Assembly: GCA_032622095.1 (NCBI GenBank)
Contig: CP136062.1
Location: forward strand, 202,831,959-202,895,958
Length of the DNA stretch: 64,000 bases
Source of the DNA: Siphonodentalium dalli
Lineage: Eukaryota; Mollusca; Scaphopoda; Gadilida; Siphonodentaliidae
Direction of reading: 5' to 3'
Shown: positions 47,601 to 60,072 of the stretch, piece by piece
Layout of the letters: each line of letters begins with the position of its first letter
Position numbering within the stretch: the first letter of the stretch is position 1
Made by a program: the position numbers and the translations under genes
The notes under the pieces: generated by a model
Told to the model about the DNA's origin: nothing
What the model saw: only the letters and a program-made list of their open reading frames with translations
Databases searched by the model: none

Positions 47601-50183
47601 TCGTACTTCTAATAACTCCTTACATATGTGTTGTGGAACTACCCTCGACTACACTCAAGAAGATTCAAGGGCTAGTCGCCCACGAATGCCTGGCAATTAA
47701 CCCCCAAAATGCCGCCATCGCCGATTATGTTTACCGATAACGACGCTGACAGCCCGGACCAGCCCGGACCATCCCAGTCCAGCCCGGACCCCCCATATGG
47801 ACTATATGAGTGATTTTAAGGGCAATATAAGTGCAGGGGTGTCATGGAAACCCACCCAGGGTTGCTATTAACCCTCAAAATGCCGGCATCGGCGAAAATG
47901 TTCGCCGTGAAATGAAGCTAACAGCCCGGACCGCCCCTGCTGCGTCCAGGTGGGATTTTAGTATCCATACCTGTGCGGAGGTGTGAATGAAACCCAAATA
48001 CGCACGGAGAGTGGTCAAGGTCAAACGGAAGTGCCGCTTATTAACCTCTAAACTTCCCAGATTCAGCCAGAATTAAAAAATTGCGCCCCCAATAAACAAA
48101 TTCACAGCCCGGACCCCCTTAATGTCCTCGTACTTCTAATAACTCCTTCCATATGTGTTGTGGAACTACCCTCGACTACACTCAAGAAGATTCAAGGGCG
48201 AGTCGCCCACGAATGCCTGGCAATTAACCGCCAAAATGCCGCCATCGCCGATTACGTTTACCGATAACGACGCTGACAGCCCGGACCAGCCCGGACCATC
48301 CCAGTCCAGCCCGGACCCCCCATATGGACTATATGAGTGATTTTAAGGGCAATATAAGTGCAGGGGTGTCATGGAAACCCACTCAGGGTCGCTATTAACC
48401 CTCAAAATGCCGGCATCGGCGAAAATGTTCGCCGTGAAATGAAGCTAACAGCCCGGACCGCCCCTGCTGCGTCCAGGTGGGATTTTAGTATCCATACCTG
48501 TGCAGGGGTGTGAATGAAACCCAAATACGCACGGAGAGTGGTCAAGGTCAAACGGAAGTGCCGCTTATTAACCCCTAAACTTCCCAGATTCAGCCAGAAT
48601 TTAAAAATTGCGCCCCCAATAAACAAATTCACAGCCCGGACCCCCTTAATGTCCTCGTACTTCTAATAACTCCTTACATATGTGTTGTGGAACTACCCTC
48701 GACTACACTCAAGAAGAGTCAAGGGCGAGTCGCCCACGAATGCCTGGCAATTAACCCCCAAAATGCCGCCATCACCGATTATGTTTACCGATAACGACGC
48801 TGACAGCCCGGACCAGCCCGGACCATCCCAGTCCAGCCCGGACGCCCCATATGGACTATATGAGTGATTTTAAGGGCAATATAAGTGCAGGGGTGTCATG
48901 GAAACCCACTCAGGGTTGCTATTAACCCTCAAAATGCCGGCATCGGCGAAAATGTTCGCCGTGAAATGAAGCTAACAGCCCGGACCGCCCCTGCTGCGTC
49001 CAGGTGGGATTTTAGTATCCATACCTGTGCGGAGGTGTGAATGAAACCCAAATACGCACGGAGAGTGGTCAAGGTCAAACGGAAGTGCCGCTTATTAACC
49101 TCTAAACTTCCCAGATTCAGCCAGAATTAAAAAATTGCGCCCCCAATAAACAAATTCACAGCCCGGACCCCCTTAATGTCCTCGTACTTCTAATAACTCC
49201 TTCCATATGTGTTGTGGAACTACCCTCGACTACACTCAAGAAGATTCAAGGGCAAGTCGCCCACGAATGCCTGGCAATTAACCGCCAAAATGCCGCCATC
49301 GCCGATTACGTTTACCGATAACGACGCTGACAGCCCGGACCAGCCCGGACCATCCCAGTCCAGCCCGGACCCCCCATATGGACTATATGAGTGATTTTAA
49401 GGGCAATATAAGTGCAGGGGTGTCATGGAAACCCACTCAGGGTCGCTATTAACCCTCAAAATGCCGGCATCGGCGAAAATGTTCGCCGTGAAATGAAGCT
49501 AACAGCCCGGACCGCCCCTGCTGCGTCCAGGTGGGATTTTAGTATCCATACCTGTGCGGGGGTGTGAATGAAACCCAAATACGCACGGAGAGTGGTCAAG
49601 GTCAAACGGAAGTGCCGCTTATTAACCCCTAAACTTCCCAGATTCAGCCAGAATTTAAAAATTGCGCCCCCAATAAACAAATTCACAGCCCGGACCCCCT
49701 TAATGTCCTCGTACTTCTAATAACTCCTTACATATGTGTTGTGGAACTACCCTCGACTACACTCAAGAAGAGTCAAGGGCGAGTCGCCCACGAATGCCTG
49801 GCAATTAACCCCCAAAATGCCGCCATCGCCGATTATGTTTACCGATAACGACGTTGACAGCCCGGACCACCCCAGTCCAGCCCGGACCCCCCATATGGAC
49901 TATATGAGTGATTGTAAGGCCAATATAAGTGCAGGGGTGTCATGGAAAACCACTCAGGGTCGCTATTAACCCTCAAAATGCCGGCATCGGCGAAAATGTT
50001 CGCCGTGAAATAAAGCTAATAGCCCGGACCGCCCCTGCTGCGTCCAGGTGTGATTTTAGTATCCATACATGTGCGAGGGTGTTAATGAAACCCAAATACG
50101 CACGGAGAGTGGTCAAGGTCAAACGGAAGTGCCGCTTATTAACCCCTAAACTTCCCAGATTCAGCCAGAATTAAAAAATTGCG
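35660..50183 (+). repeat. 527-bp satellite, forward array (~27.6 monomers)
   Basis: Monomer landmarks, in order: 'ccatatggactatatgagtg', 'gcaggggtgtcatggaaacc', 'ggcgaaaatgttcgcc', 'ggtcaaggtcaaacggaagt', 'ttgcgcccccaataaacaaa', 'gtgttgtggaactaccctcg', 'gggcgagtcgccc', 'accgataacgacgctgac' and CCCGGACCAG decamers. Spacing is 526-528 bp. Higher-order structure: 35.7-39.3 kb matches 39.4-43.0 kb at an offset of 3686 bp (7 monomers), and about 42.9-44.9 kb matches 48.2-50.2 kb at 5259 bp (10 monomers), with very few differences. Each monomer has small perfect hairpins (CGGCGAA-AATG-TTCGCCG; GGGCGA-G-TCGCCC). Confidence 0.95.
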
Positions 50184-53100
50184 GGCTGTCAGCGTCGTTA
50201 TCGGTAAACATAATCGGCGATGGCGGCATTTTGGGGGTTAATTGCCAGGCATTCGTGGGCGACTCGCCATTGTATCTTCGTGAGTGTCGTCGAGGGTAGT
50301 TCCACAACACATATGTAAGGAGTTATTAGAAGTACGAGGACATTAAGGGGGTCCGGGCTGTGAATTTGTTTATTGGGGGAGCAATTTTTTAATTCTGGCT
50401 GAATCTGGGAAGTTTAGGGGTTAATAAGCGGCACTTCCGTTTGACCTTGACCACTCTCCGTGCGTATTTGGGTTTCATTAACACCCTCGCACATGTATGG
50501 ATACTAAAATCATACCTGGACGCAGCAGGGGCGGTCCGGGCTGTTAGCTTCATTTCACGGCGAACATTTTCGCCGATGCCGGCATTTTGAGGGTTAATAG
50601 CAACCCTGAGTGGGTTTCCATGACACCCCTGCACTTATGTTGCCCTTAAAATCACTCATATAATCCATATGGGAGGTCCGGGCTGAACTGGGATGGTCCG
50701 GGCTGGTCCGGGCTGTCAGCGTCGTTATCGGTAAACATAATCGGCGATGGCGGCATTTTGGGGGTTAATTGCCAGGCATTCGTGGGCGACTCGCCCTTGT
50801 ATCTTCGTGAGTGTAGTCGATGGTAGTTCCACAACACATATGTAAGGAGTTATTAGAAGTACGAGGATATTAAGGGGGTCCGGGCTGTGAATTTTTTATT
50901 GGGGGCGCAATTTTTTAATTCTGGCTGAATCTGGGAAGTTTAGAGGTTAATAAGCGGCACTTCCGTTTGACCTTGACCACTCTCCGTGCGTATTTGGGTT
51001 TCATTAACACCCTCGCACATGTATGGATACTAAAATCATACCTGGGCGTAGCAGGGGCGGTCCGGGCTGTTAGCTTCATTTCACGGCGAACATTTTCGCC
51101 GATGCCGGCATTTTGAGGGTTAATAGCGACCCTGAGTGGGTTTCCATGACACCCCTGCACTTATATTGCCTTTAAAATCACTCATATAGTCCATATGGGG
51201 GGTCCGGGCTGGACTGGGATGGTCCGGGCTGGTCCGGGCTGTCAGCGTCGTTATCGGTAAACGTAATCGGCGATGGCGGCATTTTGGGGGTTAATTGCCA
51301 GGCATTCGTGGGCGACTCGCCCTTGACTCTTCTTGAGCGTAGTCGAGGGTAGTTCCACAACACATATGTAAGGAGTTATTAGAAGTACGAGGACATTAAG
51401 GGGGTCCGGGCTGTGAATTTGTTTATTGGGGGCGCAATTTTTTAATTCTGGCTGAATCTGGGAAGTTTAGGGGTTAATAAGCGGCACTTCCGTTTGACCT
51501 TGACCACTCTGCGTGCGTATTTGGGTTTCATTAACACCCTCGCACATGTATGAATACTAAAATCATACCTGGACGCAGCAGGGGCGGTCCGGGCTGTTAG
51601 CTTCATTTCACGGCGAACATTTTCGACGATGCCGGCATTTTGAGGGTTAATAGCAACTCTGAGTGGGTTTCCATGACACCCCTGCACTTATATTGCCCTT
51701 AAAATCACTCATATAGTCCATATGGGAGGTACGGGCTGGACTGGGATGGTCCGGGCTGGTCCGGGCTGTCAGCGTCGTTATCGGTAAACATAATCGGCGA
51801 TGGCGGCATTTTGGGGGTTAATTGCCAGACATTCGTGGGCGACTCGCCCTTGTATCTTCGTGAGTGTAGTCGAGGGTAGTTCCACAACACATATGAAAGG
51901 AGTTATTAGAAGTACGAGGACATTAAGGGGGTCCGGGCTGTGAATTTGTTTATTGGGGGCGCAATTTTTTAATTCTGGCTGAATCTGGGAAGTTTAGGGG
52001 TTAATAAGCGGCACTTCCGTTTGACCTTGACCACTCTCCGTGCGTATTTGGGTTTCATTAACACCCTCGCACATGTATGGATACTAAAATCATACCTGGG
52101 CGTAGCAGGGGCGGTCCGGGCTGTTAGCTTCATTTCACGGCGAACATTTACGCCGATGCCGGCATTTTGAGGGTTAATAGCGACCCTGAGTGGGTTTCCA
52201 TGACACCCCTGCACTTATATTGGCCTTACAATCACTCATATAGTCCATATGGGGGGGTCCGGGCTGGACTGGGATGGTCCGGGCTGGTCCGGGCTGTCAG
52301 CGTCGTTATCGGTAAACATAATCGGCGATGGCGGCATTTTGGGAGTTAATTGCCAGGCATTCGTGGGCGACTCGCCATTGTATCTTCGTGAGTGTAGTCG
52401 AGGGTAGTTCCACAACACATATGTAAGGAGTTATTAGAAGTACGAGGACATTAAGGGGGTCCGGGCTGTGAATTTGTTTATTGGGGGCGCAATTTTTTAA
52501 TTCTGGCTGAATCTGGGAAGTTTAGGGGTTAATAAGCGGCACTTCCGTTTGACCTTGACCACTCTCCGTGCGTATTTGGGTTTCATTAACACCCTCGCAC
52601 ATGTATGGATACTAAAATCATACCTGGGCGTAGCAGGGGCGGTCCGGGCTGTTAGCTTCATTTCACGGCGAACATTTTCGCCGATGCCGGCATTTTGAGG
52701 GTTAATAGCGACCCTGAGTGGGTTTCCATGACACCCCTGCACTTATATTGGCCTTACAATCGCTCATATAGTCCATATGGGGGGTCCGGGCTGGACTGGG
52801 ATGGTCCGGGCTGGTCCGGGCTGTCAGCGTCGTTATCGGTAAACATAATCGGTGATGGCGGCATTTTGGGGGTTAATTGCCAGGCATTCGTGGGCGACTC
52901 GCCCTTGTATCTTTGTGAGTGTAGTCGAGGGTAGTTCCACAACACATATGTAAGGAGTTATTAGAAGTGCGAGGACATTAAGGGGGTCCGGGCTGTGAAT
53001 TTGTTTATTGGGGGCGCAATTTTTAAATTCTGGCTGAATCTGGGAAGTTTAGGGGTTAATAAGCGGCACTTCCGTTTGACCTTGACCACTCTCCGTGCGT

Positions 53101-53340
53101 ATTTGGGTTTCATTAACACCCTCGCACATGTATGGATACTAAAATCATACCTGGGCGTAGCAGGGGCGGTCCGGGCTGTTAGCTTCATTTCACGGCGAAC
53201 ATTTTCGCCGATGCCGGCATTTTGAGGGTTAATAGCGACCCTGCGTGGGTTTCCATGACACCCCTGCACTTATATTGGCCTTACAATCACTCATATAGTC
53301 CATATGGGGGGTCCGGGCTGGACTGGGGTGGTCCGGGCTG
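50184..53340 (-). repeat. 527-bp satellite, inverted array (~6 monomers)
   Basis: The same monomer reversed. Orientation switches within one base step after 'aaaaaattgcg' at 50183, with no spacer and at non-matching monomer positions, so part of a monomer is missing at the centre. These monomers are more diverged from one another than the recently duplicated forward ones and show no higher-order repeat. Confidence 0.95.
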
Positions 53341-53395
53341 GTCCGGGCTGGTCCGGGCTTGTCCGGGCTGGTCCGGGCGGTGTTTAGTCACACCG

Positions 53396-53403
53396 AATAA
53401 GAT
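53396..53403. repeat. FB2 target-site duplication, right
   Basis: AATAAGAT directly follows the right terminal repeat and equals 35603-35610. The sequence beyond ('caatatgaatcaatg...aggtccaatatgaagcc') resembles 9505-9545. Confidence 0.85.
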
Positions 53404-55493
53404 CAATATGAATCAATGTCAATATTTAGGTCCAATATGAAGCCATTTGCACGAGGATATACTCAATTAGCATATTAGATATCACAGATATCATTTATAT
53501 GAGTAGGAACTGCGAAGTGCACACATGGGCCACAGGCCTCTCTGATGCTGAATAAAGGCTCCCTTCAATGTGGTCCTTATATGAACATTCAAATCAGTTG
53601 ATTGTCCTTAGTTGGAAAATGTTCCTTTATTCGTTTTTCCTTCAGTTCAACTATTGTTGTATAATGTTCATTCATTTCTGTTTTACTGAATTCCGGATTT
53701 AAATAAATCTTTGCACTTCCATTTACTCCGATTACTTTCTGTTACATGTTATTTCCAATTCGGTGAAATGATCTTACTTCCTCGGCATTACAAGTTGTCA
53801 TTTGTTTAAGAGTATCACAGATCTTTTCCCAGTCATCTTCTCGTGATTTATTGTTAATTTGTTAATTCTAACTCGGATATATATATATATTAATAATAAC
53901 GATGCTGCGGTCTGATATGGAAAAAAACAAGGAGCGTTCATCAATTTCTGTGTGAAAGTTGAACGCACATAATAAACTTCTAATACTTCCAAAAGTCGTT
54001 CTGGAGCATCGTGGCTTAAGTGCATGCGAAACACCACATTTACGACAGAACGAATATCGTTGATATTCACATACATTATGGAACCGTAATGTAGCGATCT
54101 GTTTCCGAGGCTTTTCAATGATACCTGGCCGAAAAATCTAATAGGACAACTGGATGGAACCTAAAATCATATATTTGTATCAGTATATGCTATTTTAAGT
54201 CAACAATACCGGCTCCATATGCTCCGAAAAATACTTTCCATGTTCATCAGTCTGCTTATTTTTCCAGATACAGGGCTGCATGGGTTGGGTGGGTATGTCG
54301 GGGCATGATCAAATGAGTAATGCATTATTTTTCCTACACACAAATTTACTCATGTTTGTCCTCTATCAACCTTATATAGACTCTTATCTACATGAATATA
54401 TAATTTAGAACACATTTAGCTCCCTGTATGGGTCTATATATTGTCTGAGGTTCTAATATCTCTTCAAATGCAGACATTATGGTAGACATATCTCGAAGTC
54501 ATGCCCCTTTTCGACTTAGTATTTTCTTATGCCAGCACCCGTGGTGCAACATCTTATTGATTTATTTCTGGTTACAATCAAAACGGAAAATGCAATACAT
54601 GTATAGGAATTTCTTGTTGAGAATTGCCATATAATGTATAACTCGAGCCTGGTCAGTCCTTAGACTCTCAATGAGAATGAGTATAATAAAAACCACACGC
54701 CATTCTGGTGGTGATAGTATTACATGATCATGACCGTGACAGTATAATTAACCGTGCCACATTCCACCCATTATCTCAAAAACACCAAAGTCCGTAGAGA
54801 AAACTTAGACTCTCAATGACCTCGGCATATTACCTTCTGGTCGTATTATTTGGTCCAAAGATAAGTATTTCATGTAATTTAAAATATTGGAATTGTAAAT
54901 TATTTAAGATAATTCTTCATCGCCGCTTTTGCTAAAAAAAATTGCCAACCCATGCAACAAATTTGAAATATGATGTTCGCGTTATCCCGAAGAAAGCAGT
55001 ATCTTGTGTTATTTATTAATACGGATCATGTGTTACAGCAGTATTTTATTTTCAAGAATTTTATATCGATTGTTGGATTTGATTGTGCATTATTCTCCAT
55101 TGTGGCGTGTTAGTTTATCAAATTCCAATAGTCTTGAACTGCTACCCCAGGTTGGGGTGTGTGTACCCCATGTCCATGCATGTGTATGTTAATATCAACA
55201 ATGCAGTTCCAATTAACCTTTCATGCTATAACATGAAATTATGCAGATATTTAGATAGACTTTCAATGCATACTGAATGGAATTGACGCAATGATACTGA
55301 ACAGCCTTCACCTGCCATTGACATTGACGGTTCAGTATCATTATGTAAGGTCATTTAAAGGATACTGAGCTTCCCAGTTGTTCACATTTCGTCAAATGGT
55401 AACAACACTCTCTACTATTGGCTGTCTGTCCCATCACCCGGGCTAATTTAGCCTGGTAGCTATTAACCCTTAAATTTTAAATAACAAATCTCA
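53404..55493. other. spacer between FB2 and FB3
   Basis: AT-rich with a short AT microsatellite at 53878-53892. Apart from the FB2-flank repeat (to about 53470), nothing recognised. One 106-codon frame is listed separately. Confidence 0.35.
53798..54118 (-). CDS. hypothetical ORF, 106 codons
   Basis: An open minus frame of fairly balanced composition (it contains NDIRSVVNVVFRMHLSHDAP) for its first ~75 codons, then it runs through an AT microsatellite. No family is recognised and no clear splice sites bound it. It could be an exon remnant or chance. Confidence 0.2.
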   Translation of the reverse strand: MKSLGNRSLHYGSIMYVNINDIRSVVNVVFRMHLSHDAPERLLEVLEVYYVRSTFTQKLMNAPCFFPYQTAASLLLIYIYIRVRINKLTINHEKMTGKRSVILLNK

Positions 55494-57979
55494 GGTCCGA
55501 ATCGGCATCTCTGGTTTAGACTAGGTTTTATTCTAGACCAGGTTTAACTCCAGTTTAAACTAGGTTTAAGTAGGGTTTAAACTTGGTTTTACAGTAGTTA
55601 AACCAGGTTTATGGGAGTAAAACTGGGTTTTAGCGTACTTAAACCAAGTTTTGTGATAAACTCAGTTTAAGTTGAAACTAGGTTTTATTAACGTGATAAA
55701 GTTATGGTAATATTACTAATTGTTTGTGGTGAATTGGCTATATAATCATCAGTATAAGATTAGGTATATATGATTTATACGTACCATACGTCTCGCCTCG
55801 AACATACACCTTTAAATATACTTTGAAAAATATTCTAAGTTAAACCACCCTACCCCAGGTTTGACTAAAACCTAGTTTTTTGGGTTTAATTATTCGGCCG
55901 ATATTTTTCGCCCAATATTGATGTTGTTTCTTCGTGAATATGGGAGTGTTTATTTTGAATTGGGGGAGGCGTTTATGCGCGGGCGTTTGTCACTCAATGT
56001 AGATGCAGGAGAGTCTTAGTGGAATTCGGGGAGGCGATGTCGGTACTTATGAGATAAATTCTAACAAAATATGTGCCAGTGTGATGTTTGATTTCTTGCT
56101 ATATATGTCTGTTTGCAATTCGCTCGTTCGGATGTCGATTTGGCGGCTGAGAGCATGGCGGGATCGGACTGATCAGATTGACACGTTAGACACGAACATG
56201 ACTTTTGAAACTGATTCCTTATTCACAAAAAGGTCTCTTTCGGTCAATTTGACGCATGGGTTGGTGGCCCGCCCAAATACCTATCAGAGACACCCCAGCC
56301 TTCACCCGGGGAGGGTAACGGCCACCCTGAGGGGGTGGAGTATGGACTATTTTGGAGAACTGTAAGGATTTCGGCCAATTTGATAGTATGGGTGGGTGGC
56401 TAGCCCCAAATAACCCATAGAAACACCCCACCCCTCACATCCGGGGGGAGGGGGTACCACCGATGGGGTGAACGTGGGATATGGACCATTTTCGAGACTG
56501 GTAAGGATTTCGGCCAATTGACGGCATGGATGGATGGCCCGCTCAAATGTCCCATAGAAACAGCCCACCACTGAACGCTGGGGGAACCACCCCATGAGGT
56601 CAAAATGGGGTATGGACCATTTTCGAGAACGGTAAGGATTTCGGTCAATTTGACGTCAGCAGTGTGTGTAGCCCGCTCCAACTACCCCCTAGAAACACCC
56701 TCACCCGGAGGTACCACCCCGACGGGGTGAAATGGGGTATGGACCATTTTCGAGAACGGTGGGTGGCACATCCCAAATGCCCCCATAGAAACACCCCACC
56801 CCCACTCGGACCCCATTTTCACCCGCGGTAAGGGTGTGGGTGTTTATATGACTATATTTGAGGGCAGGCCGCCCACCAATGACGACATATTGACCGAAAT
56901 CCTTACCGTTCTCGATAACGGTCCATACCCCATTCTATGGGGTATTTGGGGCGGGCCACCTACACATGCCGTAATATTGACCAACAGAGGCATGTTTTTG
57001 CGAATAATGAATAAAATGCTCCATACCCCATTTTCACCCCAGCAGGGTGGTACCCTACAGGGATGACGGTAGGGTGTCTATATGGGATATTTGGAGCGGG
57101 CCACACACCCCTGTCGTCAAATTGGCCGAAATCCTTACCGTTCTCGAACATGGTTCATATCCCATCTTCACCCCTCGGGTGGTAACCCACCCCACCCGCC
57201 CGGATGTGAGGGGTGGGGTGTTTATATGCGTTATTTGAGGTACCCTTCCCCGGGGGTGAGGGTTGGGGTGTTTCTATTCGGTATTTGGGCGTACCCAATT
57301 TCCACCTCCTCTGATGGGACCCCTCCCCCCGGTGAAGGATGGGTAGGGGTGGTTCTATGGTGTATTTTGATCGTGCCACCCACTCCTGCTGCCAAATTAA
57401 TTAGCCTAAATCCTTACCGTCCATACCCCTGTTATCCCGGGGTGAGGGGTGATGTTTCTATCGGGTATTATGGGCGAGCCACCCATTCATGCCGTCAAAT
57501 TCGCCGAAATCCTTCCCGTTCTCAAAAATGGTCCATACCCCATTTTCACCCGTCCGGATGGTACCCCCGGGTTGGTGGTGTTTCTATGGGGTATTTGTGG
57601 CGGGCCCCCACCCATGCCCTCAAGAGATATTTTTGAGTTCCAAAAGTCACGTTCGTCCATGATATTAGATAATATCTAACCGTTATACAACAGACCGTGC
57701 ATTCGTCGTGATTTCTCAAAGCGCACGGGTTATTCCCCTGATTAGGAGATTATATAGCGACAACAGGTCGCGTGACCGGACAATGAATTGACAAGTAGCG
57801 ATAATAAACAGACAGACCACGCCTCCTATTCTTGCAATTGGACAAGTGAGGCCCACGGGTAACGCAATCGACCAAATCTATGTCGTCCCAGCGGTGGAGA
57901 AAAACTTGGTTTTACTACTAAAACCCAGTTTAAACTGGTAGTTTAAACTAGGTCTAAACTGGAGATGCCGATTCGGACC
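55494..57979. mobile_element. FB3: 2.5-kb foldback-type element
   Basis: The TIR starts GGTCCGAATCGGCATCTC at 55494 and its reverse complement ends at 57979. The subterminal 200 bp on the left and ~80 bp on the right are full of GTTTAAACT/ACTAGGTTT repeats in mirror arrangement. The centre holds the ~120-bp repeat array, forward to about 56830 and reversed after it. No target duplication can be seen ('aatctca' left, 'atatgtg' right). No transposase. The 120- and 184-codon frames inside (56003, 57082) are largely repeat translations. Confidence 0.7.
56235..57620. repeat. ~120-bp repeat array, forward then inverted
   Basis: Forward units carry 'gtaaggatttcggccaattt' at about 56362, 56500 and 56631. 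Inverted units carry 'cgaaatccttaccgttctcg' at about 56896 and 57126, with diverged forms near 57408 and 57506. Between these lie 'tatggaccattttcgagaac', GGGTGGGTGG-type and CCACCCC-type tracts. The switch falls near 56830. Relatives occur at 400-501 and 1150-1270. Confidence 0.85.
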
Positions 57980-58189
57980 ATATGTGTCTTGGAAATCAGT
58001 TTCAACAAACTTTCCCCAGTTATTTTCACATGTCATATACACGTGAAGTTAGAGATTACTGTTTTCAAGTGTCAACATAAACGACTTATCGTACAGGACA
58101 GTAAATGGTTTGAAAAACATGTCAGGTTTTTATTCTATCTCATAAAATGCATGGATCTGTGAATATCTTGTAGTCTACATGTTACATTT

Positions 58190-59290
58190 AACTCACAATT
58201 ATCCGACAATTTCAACTCGAGTTTCGGAGTAAAACAAGGTGATCCATTATTGTCGACACTTTATTGTCTATAATGATTTTGTAAAAAATTGTTGAAAAGT
58301 AATGAAAGTTATATTACAATGAATGATACTCACTGCATTGCTGTATGCTGATGACACCGTGTTGATTGCAAAATCACCTGGACAGTTACAAAGAGCTTTA
58401 CGTGTAGCCAATGAGTATTGTGAAAAGTTGGGTCTAGAAAAACAATGCTTGTTTAGATACTGTTGAGTCGTTCATGTATTTATAGGTGTTGAAATGTGTA
58501 ATAATGCAAATTTCAAGTGTTAGAGAAAAGGTTGACACAGTACGGTTATATATCCCTCTATAACATATATGATCTGCTGAATGAGGCTTACTTTGATCAA
58601 ATACAAGCCTGCGACTTAGATATACACATTTATGTTGGTTCGGTGCTATATCATATGGGTGTGAGATTTGGGGGTTCAATGATGCCCTGATATTGCAATT
58701 TTTAACAGAACTTTTTGCAAATATATTCTTAAAGTAAAGTCATCAGTAAACAACGATGCAGTCTTGGGTGAATTGCGTCGTTTCCCCATAGAATATATAT
58801 ATTACGATTATATCGAATATCTAAGTATTGGACTCATTTCATTCAGGAGCAAAACTCATTACTCTGTACTTCATGTATATGAATAAATTCAGAACAACTG
58901 TGATTCCGGCTTGTCGCATAAGGAGAAAAACTTTAGACAAACTTGATTTAGAATATATGTCGTATAATCAAGATTATGTAAATGTTGTCACATAAAGCAG
59001 TAGAAAACGAATATCACTTCTTGCTGGTCTGTCCCGCCGCCTATATTGATATATGACGTCGATATCTGAAAACATACTAATGTCACTGACCAACCATACC
59101 GAAATTTGATATACAATTGGAAAATGAATCTAGATTGTTATTGAATCGACTAGCAAAATACTTATATCACAGCTGCATTATAGAAGAGATCAATTGTTGT
59201 CCTCAATGACTCAGGAAGTTGCCAATTTATAATTTTAAATTTAGAATTTAGATTGTGCGTGTTTGATACAGGCGCGTGCCCCATTTGAGT
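58190..59290 (+). mobile_element. LINE ORF2 relic: reverse transcriptase to C-terminus
   Basis: A non-LTR retrotransposon coding remnant in broken frames. FGVKQGDP (58223-58246) is an RT palm motif. ALLYADDTVLIAKSPGQLQR (58335 on) contains the catalytic YADD box. Then come VKSSVNNDAVLGELRRFP (about 58733) and EYHFLLVCPAAY (about 59006), typical of LINE C-terminal regions. Stops and frameshifts between the blocks show it is dead. The 5' part with endonuclease is absent. Best fit is a Jockey/CR1-like clade as common in marine invertebrates; the exact clade is uncertain. Confidence 0.8.
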
Positions 59291-60072
59291 GATCCGGGTT
59301 TCTTCTGGCGTTCCGGTCACATTATGAATAAATTATAGCAATGACCCTATCTAATTGGTGAAAATGTAGTGACTTGATTTTTTTAAAGTTACAATGTTGT
59401 ATATGCGACAAATGTTCTAATACCCATTTATTTGCAATAAAACTACCTGACTTTACTTGTTACAAACTGGATGTTTTAGTCAGATTTTACTTGATATTTC
59501 CTTGAATGTTAATCCATATTAATTGCCATAACAATATACATGTTCTATTCGTTCAACTTCTCACCAGTATAACTTTGCAAACAATGGTTTGTTTCCAATT
59601 TCATCTAACGGCACACTGAATATGACATATCTCTGACTGGTGTATTTGCTGTAAGTTACATAAATAGATCAGTTGGTTTGGTAAATTCGCATCAGGTCAC
59701 ATAAATCAGTACACCATTGTCATTCTAGACTATGCTTTCAAACGTAATTCATCTGATTTCCATCTCTTCACCCACATGCTATTTGGCTTGATACCACAAT
59801 GATGCACGCATGTTGACACCCAATTTGTACTGATCATTCTTACCAAAGAGTGCGATCAAAAAATCCTCCCTTTGGATAGGATGTTAGAGAAAAACTACCT
59901 TATATTTATGGACAAATATGGTATCAGTGAGTTCGTAATATACTTGGTCTTATGTTTTTTTCTTTTGCTATAAATTGTATTATGCTGTTTCTTTTGTAAG
60001 AAATTTCCTAATTTTCTCTGTAAAATCTCCAAATTCTGCCATTTTAATTCCAACTTGAGATCATGTGCATCA
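59291..60072. other. AT-rich spacer
   Basis: No supported gene or repeat. Confidence 0.35.

Larger units (their letters stand above)
35611..53395. mobile_element. FB2: 17.8-kb foldback-type element made of satellite
   Basis: The terminal inverted repeats start [G/C]GGTGTGACTAAACACCG and continue as mirrored CCCGGACCAG decamers into the array. The TIR tip is itself a hairpin (GGTGT..ACACC). The element is flanked by an 8-bp duplication AATAAGAT. The interior is entirely the 527-bp satellite: forward from about 35660 to 50183, then reversed from 50184 to about 53340. No transposase or other gene is present; all 61-, 76- and 81-codon frames are monomer translations. An 8-bp duplication fits hAT or P-type (Galileo-like foldback) transposition, but the tip does not match a consensus I know. 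Confidence 0.85.

Noticed and set aside
35660-53340. CRISPR array
   Set aside because: The repeat unit is 527 bp and continuous, without short repeats and unique spacers, and there are no cas genes.
36049-53440. Dozens of repeated 61-, 76- and 81-codon ORFs in the 35.6-53.4 kb region
   Set aside because: They are the same frames of the 527-bp satellite read again and again. They disappear with single-base changes and show no domain or start context.
57082-57636. 184-codon plus ORF with regular Pro/Gly-rich repeats
   Set aside because: It is a translation of the inverted FB3 units, with no domain.
55494-57979. Target-site duplication at FB3
   Set aside because: Flanking bases on the two sides share no convincing direct repeat, so none is annotated.
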